Source of the DNA: JAEUIZ01 sp046155605
Lineage (GTDB): Bacteria; Planctomycetota; Phycisphaerae; Phycisphaerales; UBA1924
Assembly (NCBI GenBank): GCA_046155605.1
Contig: JBJXFQ010000002.1
Coordinates: 1 to 64,000, forward strand
Direction of reading: 5' to 3'
DNA length: 64,000 bases
The number at the start of each line of letters is the position of its first letter. Position 1 is the stretch's first letter. This document shows positions 43,522 through 53,011 of this stretch, piece by piece. A model generated the notes under the pieces. It saw only the letters and a program-made list of their open reading frames with translations, made no database searches and had not been told where the DNA came from. The position numbers were made by a program, and so were the translations under genes.

Positions 43522-45039
43522 ATGTCGATCACCCTCTGGGCGGGCTTTATCACCCTGGTTCTCGGGTTGCTGGCCCTCGACCTCTTCGTGCTCAATCGCA
43601 AGGCGCACGTCATCGCCATGCGCGAGGCGCTCCTGGCGAGCCTCGGCTGGCTCCTTATCGGGCTGACCTTCAACGTCGCTGTTTATTTCCTCTACGAGCA
43701 CCACGCCTTCGGTCTGGGGATCCACCCTGCGCCCACGGGGGTCGGGGGCGAGGGAGTGTCCGCGGCGAGCACACTCCTGCCGACCACGGGCCGGGACGCG
43801 GCGGTGATGTTCTTTACGGGCTACCTCGTCGAACTCATGCTGAGCCTGGACAACATGCTCGTGATCGCCATGATCATGGGCTATTTCCAGGTTCCCGCGC
43901 ACCTGCAGCACCGCGTGTTGTTCTGGGGCATCATCGGGGCCGTCACGCTCCGCGGCGTGATGATCGGGCTGGGCACGGCCCTGGTGCAGGAGTTCCATTG
44001 GATCATCTACGTCTTCGGCGGCATCCTCATCCTCTCGGCGTTCAAGATGCTGATGATGAAGGAGGAGGAAGCGAACTTCGAGCGAAACCTGGTGGTGCGC
44101 GCCGCGCGTAGCCTCTTCAACGTCTCGCCGACCTTCGACGGGTCCAAGTTCTTTACCCGGCTTCCCGACGGGCGGCGGGCGCTCACCCCGCTCATGGTCG
44201 CGCTGCTGGTGGTCGAGGTGGCGGACGTGATTTTCGCGGTCGATTCGATCCCGGCGATCTTCGGGATCACGCTCGACCCGTTCATCGTGTTCGCGTCGAA
44301 CTGCTTCGCGATCCTGGGCCTTCGGGCGATCTACTTTGCCGTCGCGGCGCTGATCCGGCGCTTCCGCTACCTCAAGGTGAGCATGGTGATCGTGCTCGGG
44401 TTCATCGGGGTGAAGATGATCGCGGGCGCCTGGTACCACCTGCCGGCGGAGTACTCGCTGTGCGTCATCGCCACGATCATCGGGATCGGGATCATCGCTT
44501 CGCTCTGCGCCGACGCGCGCGATCGCCGGCCCGAGGAGCGGCCCATCGATGACCTCGCGGCGGCCGCGGAGGAGACCTGGCGTCGCTCGCGCAAGATCGT
44601 GATCCTCGTGCTGGGTGTCACAATCCTGGCGCTGAGCATTCCGATCGGGCTGCTGCCGGGGCCTGGGGGAATCGCCGTTGCGATCGGCGGGCTGGCGCTG
44701 CTGGCGACGGAGTTTGTCTGGGCGAGGTCGCTGCTGCGGCGCGTCAAGAAGGAATCGCAGAACATCGCCCACCGTGCGAACTCGGCGATCTCGAAGAAGC
44801 CGCGACCCTGGCTCATCCCGCTGGTCTTCGCGGGGTTTTTTGCGCTGGTTTATGTGCTCGTACGGGGCGAACATTTCGAGAGCAACCACGTCCTCCTCGC
44901 CGCGATTGGGCCGTTCCTCGCCATCTGCTTCTGGTCGTACCTCAGCATTGCGGCATGGCTGAAACTCCGGCAACGTCCCAGCCCGGTTGCTCCGACGCGC
45001 GAGGAGCAGCCGTTGGCGACCATGAAGGACGCGCGATGA
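43522..45039 (+). CDS. TerC-family protein fused to a PGPGW-type membrane domain
   Basis: A 505-residue protein. The first about 325 residues repeat the TerC plan (ELMLSLDNMLVIAMIMGYF, HRVLFWGIIGAVTLRG, VVEVADVIFAVDSIPAIFG, ASNCFAILGLRAIYF). After a cytoplasmic linker (DARDRRPEERPIDDL), a second membrane module begins with IPIGLLPGPGGIAVAIGGLA, the mark of PGPGW-type proteins, and ends with two more spans. It is probably an inner-membrane metal transporter; co-transcription with the preceding paralogue and the DUF899-like gene is likely. Confidence 0.88.
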   Translation: MSITLWAGFITLVLGLLALDLFVLNRKAHVIAMREALLASLGWLLIGLTFNVAVYFLYEHHAFGLGIHPAPTGVGGEGVSAASTLLPTTGRDAAVMFFTGYLVELMLSLDNMLVIAMIMGYFQVPAHLQHRVLFWGIIGAVTLRGVMIGLGTALVQEFHWIIYVFGGILILSAFKMLMMKEEEANFERNLVVRAARSLFNVSPTFDGSKFFTRLPDGRRALTPLMVALLVVEVADVIFAVDSIPAIFGITLDPFIVFASNCFAILGLRAIYFAVAALIRRFRYLKVSMVIVLGFIGVKMIAGAWYHLPAEYSLCVIATIIGIGIIASLCADARDRRPEERPIDDLAAAAEETWRRSRKIVILVLGVTILALSIPIGLLPGPGGIAVAIGGLALLATEFVWARSLLRRVKKESQNIAHRANSAISKKPRPWLIPLVFAGFFALVYVLVRGEHFESNHVLLAAIGPFLAICFWSYLSIAAWLKLRQRPSPVAPTREEQPLATMKDAR

Positions 45040-45049
45040 AGGAGACGCC

Positions 45050-45613
45050 ATGAGCACGAACGTCGAGGGACTTCAGAAGCAGATCGGCGAACTCAAGGAG
45101 CAGTTGTACGCGGCGCTTCGGGCGCAGCCGCGGCACGCCGTCGCGGATGCGATGCTCTCGCGCGATGACAGCAGCCCGGTGCGGCTCTCGGAACTCTTTC
45201 GCGGCAAGCCGGACCTCATTCTGATCCACAACATGGGGCGGAAGTGCCGGTATTGCACGCTCTGGGCGGATGGGTTCAACGGACTGGCGGCGCACTTGGC
45301 GGATCGCGCGGGGTTCGCGCTCTGCTCGCCGGACGAACCGGCGGCGGTGCGCGAGTTTGCGTTGTCGCGCGGGTGGAAGTTCCAGTGCGTCTCGGCGGCG
45401 GGGACGACGTTTATCAAGGACATGGGATTCGAGCCCAAGCCGGGCGACCATCACCCGGGGATTTCGACGTTTCAGCGGACGGCGGGCGGGGCGATCGTGC
45501 GCGTCGCGTCGGCGCCGCTCGGGCCGATGGACGATTTCTGCGCGCTGTGGCCCATGCTGCACATGCTCGCCGATGGGGTGGGTGGCTGGGAGCCGAAATA
45601 CAAGTACGCGTAG
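45050..45613 (+). CDS. DUF899-type thioredoxin-fold protein
   Basis: A 187-residue cytoplasmic protein resembling the DUF899 thioredoxin-like family. The CxxC-type motif is NMGRKCRYCTLWADGFNG. WKFQCVSAAGTTFIKDMGF and a C-terminal acidic, aromatic part follow. Its function is unknown; a redox role is possible. GAAGGAG lies just upstream of the ATG, within the end of the TerC gene, so it appears coupled to it. Confidence 0.8.
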   Translation: MSTNVEGLQKQIGELKEQLYAALRAQPRHAVADAMLSRDDSSPVRLSELFRGKPDLILIHNMGRKCRYCTLWADGFNGLAAHLADRAGFALCSPDEPAAVREFALSRGWKFQCVSAAGTTFIKDMGFEPKPGDHHPGISTFQRTAGGAIVRVASAPLGPMDDFCALWPMLHMLADGVGGWEPKYKYA

Positions 45614-45676
45614 GCGGGTGGGCGAGCCGGCGCTACCATCCCGCCCGCGCTGTTGCGCGCCGATTGCGAGGCCATT

Positions 45677-48532
45677 GTGAGCACGATTCCCCGCGCCATC
45701 CGCCCTTCCGTCAATGCCTGGAGCGCCGAGTACCTGGAGGCGGAATACGCCCGCTTCAAGGCCGACCCCGCGTCCGTACCCGATGACATGCGGGCGTTCT
45801 TCCTGGGCTTTGATCTGGCCGGCGCGTCGCGGCCCGCGCTCGACGCGTTCGACGATGCGCGGTTCGATTTCGCCGTCGAGGCGCTGATCGCCGCGTATCG
45901 GGCGCTCGGCCATCGGTGTGCCCGGATCGACCCGTTCAACCGCGAGCGTTCGCGGCCTGGAGCCCTCAGCCTCGCGGCCCACGGGCTCGCTGAGGCCGAC
46001 CTCGCCCGACCCGTGCGAACCGCGACGATCGTGATGCCGGCCGGCCGCGGCACGCTCGGCGACCTCGTCGAGCACCTGGAGCGCACCTACTGCCGCTCCA
46101 TCGCATTCGAGATCATGCACGTTCAGGACGCGAGCCAGAGGCAATGGCTGCTGGAGCGGGTCGAACGTGACGCGGGCGCAGCCCCGCTGACCAAGGGCCG
46201 CCGCGTGCATGTGCTCCAGCAACTCCTCAAATCCGAGGAGTTCGAGAAGTTTCTCGGCAACCGCTACCCCGGCGACAAGCGCTTCAGCCTCGAAGGCTCG
46301 GAATCGACGATCCCCTGGCTCGACGCGCTCATGGAGGCCGCCACCGACCTGGGTGTCGAGGAGATGGTCTTCGGCATGGCCCACCGCGGGCGGCTCAACG
46401 TCCTCAACAATATCCTCGGCAAGACCTATGAGCAGATCTTCACCGAGTTTGAGGACAACCTCGACGAGCCCAGCGACGGCGGCGACGTCAAGTATCACCG
46501 CGGCTACTCGGGCGTTCGCGAGTTTCCCAACGGCAAGACGCTCCACCTCGCCATGGCGAGCAATCCCAGCCATCTCGAATCCGTCAACGGCGTGGTCGAG
46601 GGTCGATGCCGCGCCAAGCAGCGTCTCCGCGGCGACGCGGAGCGCCAGCGAGTGATCCCCGTGCTGATCCACGGGGACGGCGCGATCGCGGGGCAGGGCG
46701 TCATCGCCGAAGTGCTCAACATGGCCTATCTGCCGGGCTATACCACTGGCGGAACGGTCCACCTCGTCATCAACAACCTCGTGGCGTTTACGACCCCGCC
46801 CGAAGACGGCCGCTCGACCGAGTATTGCACCGACATCGCCAAGACCATCGACGCGCCGATCTTCCACGTCAACGGGGACGATCCCGAGGCGGTCGTGGCG
46901 ACGGCCCAGATCGCCATCGAGTTCCGGCAGCGGTTCAAGCGGGACGTCTTCGTCGACCTCTACTGCTATCGCAAGTACGGCCACAACGAGCAGGACGAGG
47001 CGACGTTCACCCAGCCGCAACTCTACGCGATGATCAACAAGCGCCCGAGCGTGCTGAAGGTCTACGCCGAGCGACTGCTGGCCGAGGGCGTCATCACCGA
47101 GACGGACATGGGTGCGATCCGCAAGCGGCTGGATGACGCGCTGAACGCGGCGCAGAAGGCGGCGAAGCAGAATCCCTATGACCCGACGATCGATCCGGGT
47201 GGCGCACGCTGGCAGGGCATGGGAGGCGACTACACACACGCGCCGGCGAACACGGCGGTGCCGGCGGAAACCATCGCCGAGGTGTGTGCCGCGCTGGGCC
47301 GCGTGCCCGATGGGTTCAACCTGAATCCAAAGTTGAGCAAACTGCTGGAATCACGTGGCGGTCTGCCGCGAACCAGGGCCATCTCCTACGCCGACGCCGA
47401 GTCACTCGCCTATGGCACGCTACTGCTCGAGGGCACGGCGGTTCGGCTCAGCGGGCAGGATTGCCGACGCGGGACGTTCAGCCATCGGCACGCGGTGCTG
47501 CGCGACATGGAGACGGGCGAGGCGTACATGCCGCTCAATACCATGCGCGAGGTGGGACAGCCCGGCACGCCGACGCCGCCACGCTCGATGCAGGCGGACG
47601 GTCGCACGCGGCAGGCGCGGCTGTGCGTCTATGACAGTCCGCTCTCGGAATACAGCGTCCTGGGCTTTGACTACGGCTACTCGCTGGCCGATCCGGACAT
47701 GCTGGTGCTGTGGGAGGCGCAGTTCGGCGACTTCAACAACGGCGCGCAGATCACGATCGACCAGTACATCGCCTCGGGCGAGATCAAGTGGGACCGCTGG
47801 TCGGGGCTGGTCATGCTCCTCCCGCACGGGTACGAGGGGGCGGGGCCTGAGCACTCGTCGGCGCGGCTCGAGCGGTTCCTGCTGCTCTGTGCCAACGACA
47901 ACATGCAGGTGGTGTACCCCAGCAACGCGGCCCAGGTCTTCCATGTCCTGCGTCGGCAGGTGAAGCGAAACTTCCGCAAGCCGCTCATCATGATGACGCC
48001 AAAGAGCCTTTTGCGAACGAACACCAGCACGATCGACGAACTCTCGAACGGACGGTTTCACGAGATCATCGACGATCCGGCGTTCGACGCGAGCACGCCG
48101 TGGCTCATCGAGCCGCGTCCCGCGCCGCTCGATCGCGCCGCCGTGAAGCGTGTGATCCTGTGTACGGGCAAGTTCTACTACGAGTTGGCCGACCGCCGTG
48201 CGAAACTGGCGAGAAAGGATGTCGCGCTGATCCGCGTCGAGCAGTTCTATCCGCTGCACACGCAGTTGTTGGCGGCGATCCTGGCGCGATATCCGAAAGC
48301 GACGGAGGTCGTGTGGTCGCAGGAGGAGCCGCGGAATGCCGGCGCGTTCCTCTATATGGATGACGCGCTGCGAAACACCGCGGACGAGGCGCTCCGCAAG
48401 GACGCGCGCCTCAAGACCCTCGTCTACATTGGGCGCGAGGCCTGTGCGACGCCTGCCGCGGCCTCCAAGCACGTCCACAAGGAGCAGCAGGAGGCGATCA
48501 TCTCGCGCGCCGTCGGGCCGATGGTGAAATAG
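45677..48532 (+). CDS. sucA: 2-oxoglutarate dehydrogenase E1 component
   Basis: A 951-residue thiamine-diphosphate enzyme of the TCA cycle that decarboxylates 2-oxoglutarate. Seen are the N-terminal NAWSAEYLEAEYARFKADP, the HRGRLNVLNNILGK block, SNPSHLESVNGVVEG, GDGAIAGQGVIAEVLNMAYL (ThDP site), YRKYGHNEQDEATFTQP, and the transketolase-like FSHRHAVLRDMETGE and LPHGYEGAGPEHSSARLER. Length is typical of the E. coli-type enzyme. The GTG at 45677 is preferred over 45653. The E2 partner gene is not in the window. Confidence 0.96.
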   Translation: MSTIPRAIRPSVNAWSAEYLEAEYARFKADPASVPDDMRAFFLGFDLAGASRPALDAFDDARFDFAVEALIAAYRALGHRCARIDPFNRERSRPGALSLAAHGLAEADLARPVRTATIVMPAGRGTLGDLVEHLERTYCRSIAFEIMHVQDASQRQWLLERVERDAGAAPLTKGRRVHVLQQLLKSEEFEKFLGNRYPGDKRFSLEGSESTIPWLDALMEAATDLGVEEMVFGMAHRGRLNVLNNILGKTYEQIFTEFEDNLDEPSDGGDVKYHRGYSGVREFPNGKTLHLAMASNPSHLESVNGVVEGRCRAKQRLRGDAERQRVIPVLIHGDGAIAGQGVIAEVLNMAYLPGYTTGGTVHLVINNLVAFTTPPEDGRSTEYCTDIAKTIDAPIFHVNGDDPEAVVATAQIAIEFRQRFKRDVFVDLYCYRKYGHNEQDEATFTQPQLYAMINKRPSVLKVYAERLLAEGVITETDMGAIRKRLDDALNAAQKAAKQNPYDPTIDPGGARWQGMGGDYTHAPANTAVPAETIAEVCAALGRVPDGFNLNPKLSKLLESRGGLPRTRAISYADAESLAYGTLLLEGTAVRLSGQDCRRGTFSHRHAVLRDMETGEAYMPLNTMREVGQPGTPTPPRSMQADGRTRQARLCVYDSPLSEYSVLGFDYGYSLADPDMLVLWEAQFGDFNNGAQITIDQYIASGEIKWDRWSGLVMLLPHGYEGAGPEHSSARLERFLLLCANDNMQVVYPSNAAQVFHVLRRQVKRNFRKPLIMMTPKSLLRTNTSTIDELSNGRFHEIIDDPAFDASTPWLIEPRPAPLDRAAVKRVILCTGKFYYELADRRAKLARKDVALIRVEQFYPLHTQLLAAILARYPKATEVVWSQEEPRNAGAFLYMDDALRNTADEALRKDARLKTLVYIGREACATPAAASKHVHKEQQEAIISRAVGPMVK

Positions 48533-48547
48533 GTACGCTGGGAGGCC

Positions 48548-49399
48548 ATGACGCTCCCTGACCCCGCGCCGTGGCCCTATCCGCCGCAGATGACGGGCGT
48601 GCCGCATTCGACGCCGCCGCGGTTCACGGTGGTCTTCGTGCATATCCCCAAGACCGCCGGCATCAGCCTGCGCGAGGCCTTGCTCGCCAACACGATCCCG
48701 CATCCGAGTTTCCGCATCCTGCACCCGATCGACGACCACACGACGCTCGGGGCACAGAAGCCCCACGTGCGCGCCTCGCTCGGCCTCGTCGAGGGCCACC
48801 TCTATTACGGCGTACACGAACTCCTCAGCCAGCCGACCGTGTACGTCACGATGCTCCGCCACCCGGTCGAGCGAGCGCTCTCGTACTACTCCTTCATTCG
48901 CGAGTGGCAGCCGCACCACCTTTATGAGCGTGTCAATCGAGAGCGGCTCTCGCTCCTCGACTGCTTCCGCACGCGGCTCACCGTCGAACTCGACAACTTC
49001 ATGGTGCGTTGCCTGACGTCGCTGCGAAACGTCCACGTCCCCTTCGGCGGCGTCACGCGCGAGATGCTCATCGAGGCCAAGGCCCATCTCGATTCGATCG
49101 CGGGCCTTGGGATCACGGAATCGTTCGCCGACTCGCTGCGCTACCTCTCACACGTCTTCGGCTGGCCCGCGTCGGTCGAGCAGCGGCTGAACACGACGAC
49201 CGAGCGCCTGCGCCGGGACGCGCTCTCGGCCGACGACCTCGACGCGATCATGGCCCATAACGCGCTGGATGCGGAGTTGCACGCGTATGGAAAGCAGCTC
49301 TTTGATGCCCGTCTCGCTCGCGCGTTCGGGCCGGCGGCCGCGCCCGGCGTCGAGAATCCCGTCGCGCCTGCCCCGCCGCCCGCCGTGCCGCGCGGGTGA
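48548..49399 (+). CDS. Sulfotransferase-fold protein
   Basis: A 283-residue protein with the 5'-phosphosulfate-binding loop VVFVHIPKTAGISLREALL and the 3'-phosphate motif TMLRHPVERALSYYSF, both typical of the sulfotransferase-2/heparan-type group. It probably transfers sulfate from PAPS to a carbohydrate or other acceptor. The C-terminus is Pro/Ala-rich and possibly disordered. It sits 15 bases after sucA and just before pyrG. Confidence 0.83.
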   Translation: MTLPDPAPWPYPPQMTGVPHSTPPRFTVVFVHIPKTAGISLREALLANTIPHPSFRILHPIDDHTTLGAQKPHVRASLGLVEGHLYYGVHELLSQPTVYVTMLRHPVERALSYYSFIREWQPHHLYERVNRERLSLLDCFRTRLTVELDNFMVRCLTSLRNVHVPFGGVTREMLIEAKAHLDSIAGLGITESFADSLRYLSHVFGWPASVEQRLNTTTERLRRDALSADDLDAIMAHNALDAELHAYGKQLFDARLARAFGPAAAPGVENPVAPAPPPAVPRG

Positions 49400-49410
49400 T
49401 ACGATGTGGG

Positions 49411-51390
49411 ATGCCCACCAGGTCGGATCGCGCGCGTTGGATCGATGAGATGCCAGCGCCGGCGCCGCCGACCGACCGCGGGCAGCGCGACGCCGACGAA
49501 TCCGGACGCTCGCGGCTGCTCTCGTCCGTTGCCGAATCCACCACCGAAACCGAGTTCTACAGCCCGATTCCCGCGGGCTATCGCAAGGGCTACCACAAGT
49601 ACGTCATCGTGCTCGGCACCGTCATGTCGGGCCTGGGCAAAGGCATCTTCGCCTCCAGCGTCGCCAAGATGCTCGCCGACAAGGGCCTCTGCGTCGCCCC
49701 GATCAAGATGGAGGGCTACCTCAACATCGATTCGGGCACGCTCAACCCCTATCGCCACGGCGAGGTCTTCGTCCTCGACGACGGCACCGAGTGCGACATG
49801 GACCTGGGCACCTACGAGCGCATGCTCGACCAGGACCTCTCACGGCTCAACTTCACGACCTCGGGCCAGGTCTTCCGCGAGGTGCTCGACCGCGAGCGTG
49901 AGGGCCGATACCTCGGACGCGACGTGCAGTGGATCCCGCATGTCACCGGCGAGGTGAAGCGCAAACTCCGCGAACTGGCGGCTCACGGCAATGGCAAGCG
50001 TCCCGCCGACGCCGTCATCGTCGAGGTCGGGGGCACCGTCGGCGACTACGAGAACTCGTTCTATATCGAGGCGCTCCGCGAACTCGCCTTCGAAGAGGGG
50101 CCGGGCTCGTCCTGCTTCGTCGCACTCACCTATGTCATCGAGCCCAAGACGCTCGGCGAGCAGAAATCCAAGGCCGCGCAACTCGGGATCAAGCGTCTGA
50201 TGGAGGCGGGCATCCAGCCGCACATCATCGCCTGCCGCGCCAGCAAGCCGGTCAACGCAACGGTGATGCAGAAAATCGCGATGTTCTCGAACGTCCCGCT
50301 GCGGCGGATGTTCAGCATGCACGACCGCGAGAGCATCTACACGATCCCCGAGGAGATGCGGCAGGAGGGCCTCGACCGTGAGGTGCTCAGCGTCCTCAAC
50401 CTCCACGAACGTATCGACTACGCCCATGAGGACCGCGCTCGCGAGAAATGGGCCGGCTTCGTTCGGATGCTCACGGCCCAGCGCCGCCGAAACATCACCA
50501 TCGGCCTGACCGGCAAGTACGCCGGGCTTCGCGATGCCTACGCCTCGATCGACAAGGCGCTCGAGCATTGCGGGGCGCACCTGGGCTGCTCGATCGACCT
50601 CCGCTGGATCGACACGTCGAACCTCGACGACGCCTCGGCGGCTGTCGCGCTCCGAGGCGGGGGCGGAGAGGGCCCAGGGGGAGAGCCGCTCGATGGCGTC
50701 ATCGTCCCCGGCGGCTTCGGCAAACGCGGGATCGAGGGCAAGATCGCCTGCGCCCGCTACTGCCGGGAGAACGGCGTGCCCTACCTCGGCATCTGCCTGG
50801 GCATGCAGGTCGCCGTCATCGAGTTCGCCCGAAACGTCTGCGGGCTCGACGGCGCGAACAGCACCGAGTTTGACACTCCCGCCTTGCGCACCGGCTTCCC
50901 CGTCATCAGCGAACTCCCCGAGCAGAAGCAGGTCGAGGGGCTGGGTGGGACGATGCGTCTGGGCGCGCAGGACGTGCTCATCAAGCCGCAATCGCTGGCG
51001 CACTTCCTCTACGGCGGGCGAGTATCTGTCCGCGAACGCTTCCGCCACCGCTACGAAGTCGATCCGACTTTCGTCGCGCGGCTCGAACAGGCCGGGATGA
51101 TCTTCTCCGGACGGCATCCGAAATACCCCATCATGCAGATCATGGAACTGCCCGGCGGTATGGGCGGCACGCCAAGCCAGGCCGGCGCGTCGGCTGCCGT
51201 GGCCCATCCGTTCTTCATCGGCGGTCAGTTCCATCCGGAGTTGACCAGCCGCCCGCTTCGCCCCCAGCCGCTCTTTCTGGGCCTCGTGGCCGCGGCGCTC
51301 CGCGCGAAATACGGGAAGGCGGCGGAGGACGATCCCGCTGTCGCTCGCTGGCTTCGCTCGGCACCCGCCCTTGCCGCGCCGGTGTCGTGA
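49411..51390 (+). CDS. pyrG: CTP synthase, divergent sequence type
   Basis: A roughly 659-residue enzyme making CTP from UTP, ATP and glutamine. The synthase P-loop is VIVLGTVMSGLGKGIFASSV, where typical enzymes read GGVVSSLGKG. The metal/UTP region EGYLNIDSGTLNPYRHGEVF also departs from the usual [20 protein letters not shown]. The glutaminase part is intact: VIVPGGFGKRGIEGKI, the nucleophile GICLGMQ and FHPEL. About 50 disordered residues precede the domain and extra loops raise the length above the usual 540. The start is uncertain (49396, 49411 or 49450). Confidence 0.92.
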   Translation: MPTRSDRARWIDEMPAPAPPTDRGQRDADESGRSRLLSSVAESTTETEFYSPIPAGYRKGYHKYVIVLGTVMSGLGKGIFASSVAKMLADKGLCVAPIKMEGYLNIDSGTLNPYRHGEVFVLDDGTECDMDLGTYERMLDQDLSRLNFTTSGQVFREVLDREREGRYLGRDVQWIPHVTGEVKRKLRELAAHGNGKRPADAVIVEVGGTVGDYENSFYIEALRELAFEEGPGSSCFVALTYVIEPKTLGEQKSKAAQLGIKRLMEAGIQPHIIACRASKPVNATVMQKIAMFSNVPLRRMFSMHDRESIYTIPEEMRQEGLDREVLSVLNLHERIDYAHEDRAREKWAGFVRMLTAQRRRNITIGLTGKYAGLRDAYASIDKALEHCGAHLGCSIDLRWIDTSNLDDASAAVALRGGGGEGPGGEPLDGVIVPGGFGKRGIEGKIACARYCRENGVPYLGICLGMQVAVIEFARNVCGLDGANSTEFDTPALRTGFPVISELPEQKQVEGLGGTMRLGAQDVLIKPQSLAHFLYGGRVSVRERFRHRYEVDPTFVARLEQAGMIFSGRHPKYPIMQIMELPGGMGGTPSQAGASAAVAHPFFIGGQFHPELTSRPLRPQPLFLGLVAAALRAKYGKAAEDDPAVARWLRSAPALAAPVS

Positions 51391-51431
51391 ACTGAATGCT
51401 TCGGCGATCGACCACAGCCAACAATTCGGCC

Positions 51432-52796
51432 ATGCGCAAGCCCGCCGTTGGCTTCATCTTCATCACGCTGCTGCTCGACGTGCTGGGCTTTGGCTTGCTG
51501 ATCCCCGTCGCGCCGCGGCTTGTGATGTCGCTCCAGGGCCATGTCGCGCCCGTCGCCTCTGGGCCGATGGCAGCCGCGCAGCCAGACGCCACGAATGGTG
51601 CCGCGAAGCGAGAAGCCGCCCAGGCGATCTCGCCCGCGTCGCCCGATGGCGTGAACGACGGCAAGGCCTCCGCCGAGGGTGACGCGGCCCCGGTGGTCGG
51701 CGCGCTCTCCGCCCTCTATGCCGTCATGCTCTTTCTCTGCGCGCCGGTGCTCGGCGCGCTCTCCGATCGTTTCGGCCGCCGACCGGTGCTGCTGGTCGCG
51801 CTCTTCGGCTCGGCGCTCGACTATTTGGCGATGGCCTTCGCTCCGACGCTCGCGTGGCTCTTCATCACCCGTGCGCTCAACGGCCTCTCGGGCGCGAGCA
51901 TGTCCACCGCCAATGCCTACATCGCCGACGTGACCCCGCCCGAGAAACGCGCCGCGGGCTTCGGTATGGCCGGGGCCGCCTTCGGCCTCGGGTTCGTGCT
52001 CGGCCCGCTCATCGGGGGCATCCTCGGCGAGATCGACATCCGCTATCCCTTCTTTGCAGCCGCCGCGCTCACGCTCGCCAACTGGATTTACGGGTTCTTT
52101 GTGCTGCCGGAATCGCTCCCCGCCGATCGCCGCTCCACGCTCTCGTTCGGGCGAGTCAATCCGCTCGGCGTCTTCCGACATCTCGGGGCCTATCCCGTCG
52201 TGGCCGGCCTCGCCGCCGCGCTTTTCCTGCTGAATATGGCCCAGTTCGCGTTGCACACGACCTGGGTGCTCTACACCTCGCACCGGTTCCAGTGGTCCCC
52301 GACCGATGTCGGGCTTTCGCTCTTTGCCGTCGGCCTTGGTGCCGCTGTCGTCCAGGCCGGCCTCGCCAAGCACGCCGTCAAGCGACTCGGCGAGCGCGCC
52401 TCGTTGCTTCTGGGCATCTGCCTGGGCGTCGCCGCGTTCACGGTCTACGGTCTCGCCACGCACGGCTGGATGATCTATGTCGGCATCGTCATCGGGTCGT
52501 TCGGCGGCATCAGCATGCCCGCGGCCCAGGCCATCATCACCAAGGCCGTCAAGCCCACCGAGCAGGGCCAGGTCCAGGGCGCGCTCACGGGCCTCCAGAG
52601 CGTCGCCAATATCTTCGGCCCGCTCGTGGGCAGCGCCGTCTTCGGCTACACGGCCAAAGAAGTCGGCCACGTCTACTTCCCCGGCGCGGTCTATCTCGTC
52701 TCGGCGGGGCTTTCGGTCGTCGGCGCGATTGTGGCGTGGCGTGTGCTGGCGCGGTTCATGCCGACGAGCCCCGCGTCGCCTCGCACTGCGGACTGA
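51432..52796 (+). CDS. MFS drug exporter, TetA-like
   Basis: A 454-residue 12-span major facilitator of the tetracycline-resistance-type DHA1 group. The loop 2-3 motif GALSDRFGRRPVLL is intact, and the protein starts with GFIFITLLLDVLGFGLLIP. Between helices 1 and 2 lies a roughly 60-residue polar insertion (residues about 35-95, Ala/Pro/Asp-rich) facing the periplasm. The substrate is unknown; resistance cannot be assumed. The ATG at 51432 starts the first helix. Confidence 0.88.
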   Translation: MRKPAVGFIFITLLLDVLGFGLLIPVAPRLVMSLQGHVAPVASGPMAAAQPDATNGAAKREAAQAISPASPDGVNDGKASAEGDAAPVVGALSALYAVMLFLCAPVLGALSDRFGRRPVLLVALFGSALDYLAMAFAPTLAWLFITRALNGLSGASMSTANAYIADVTPPEKRAAGFGMAGAAFGLGFVLGPLIGGILGEIDIRYPFFAAAALTLANWIYGFFVLPESLPADRRSTLSFGRVNPLGVFRHLGAYPVVAGLAAALFLLNMAQFALHTTWVLYTSHRFQWSPTDVGLSLFAVGLGAAVVQAGLAKHAVKRLGERASLLLGICLGVAAFTVYGLATHGWMIYVGIVIGSFGGISMPAAQAIITKAVKPTEQGQVQGALTGLQSVANIFGPLVGSAVFGYTAKEVGHVYFPGAVYLVSAGLSVVGAIVAWRVLARFMPTSPASPRTAD

Positions 52797-52840
52797 TACG
52801 GATGGCCACGCAAGCGCGAGCGCGATGAGCCGAAGACAAG

Positions 52841-52946
52841 ACTCACCGCAGAGCCGCAGAGAGCGCCGAGAATGCAGGAACGATCGGTCCTGATCCCGGA
52901 GACTTTCTCCATCCTTCGCTTCCCTCTGCGTTCTCTGCGGTGAAGT
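52841..52946. repeat. 106-bp inverted-repeat element (CTCTGCGG type)
   Basis: The ends (TCACCGCAGAGCCGCAGAG and CTCTGCGTTCTCTGCGGTGA) are inverted repeats around about 60 bases of unique sequence. The same words (CTGCAGAGTCGCAGAGGACG) recur at 63960-63985 in the mlaF leader. It lies between the MFS gene and sixA, which are convergent. Confidence 0.55.
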
Positions 52947-53011
52947 CTTTCTTCTGCTACGCGTGCGAGTGCTTCGTCGAGAACTCGCCTGAAGCCGGCC
53001 CATCGCCGCCC

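Noticed and set aside
51432..52796. Calling the MFS protein a tetracycline-resistance determinant
   Set aside because: The TetA-like motif supports only the transporter family. Substrate cannot be read from the sequence, and no tetR-type regulator is adjacent.
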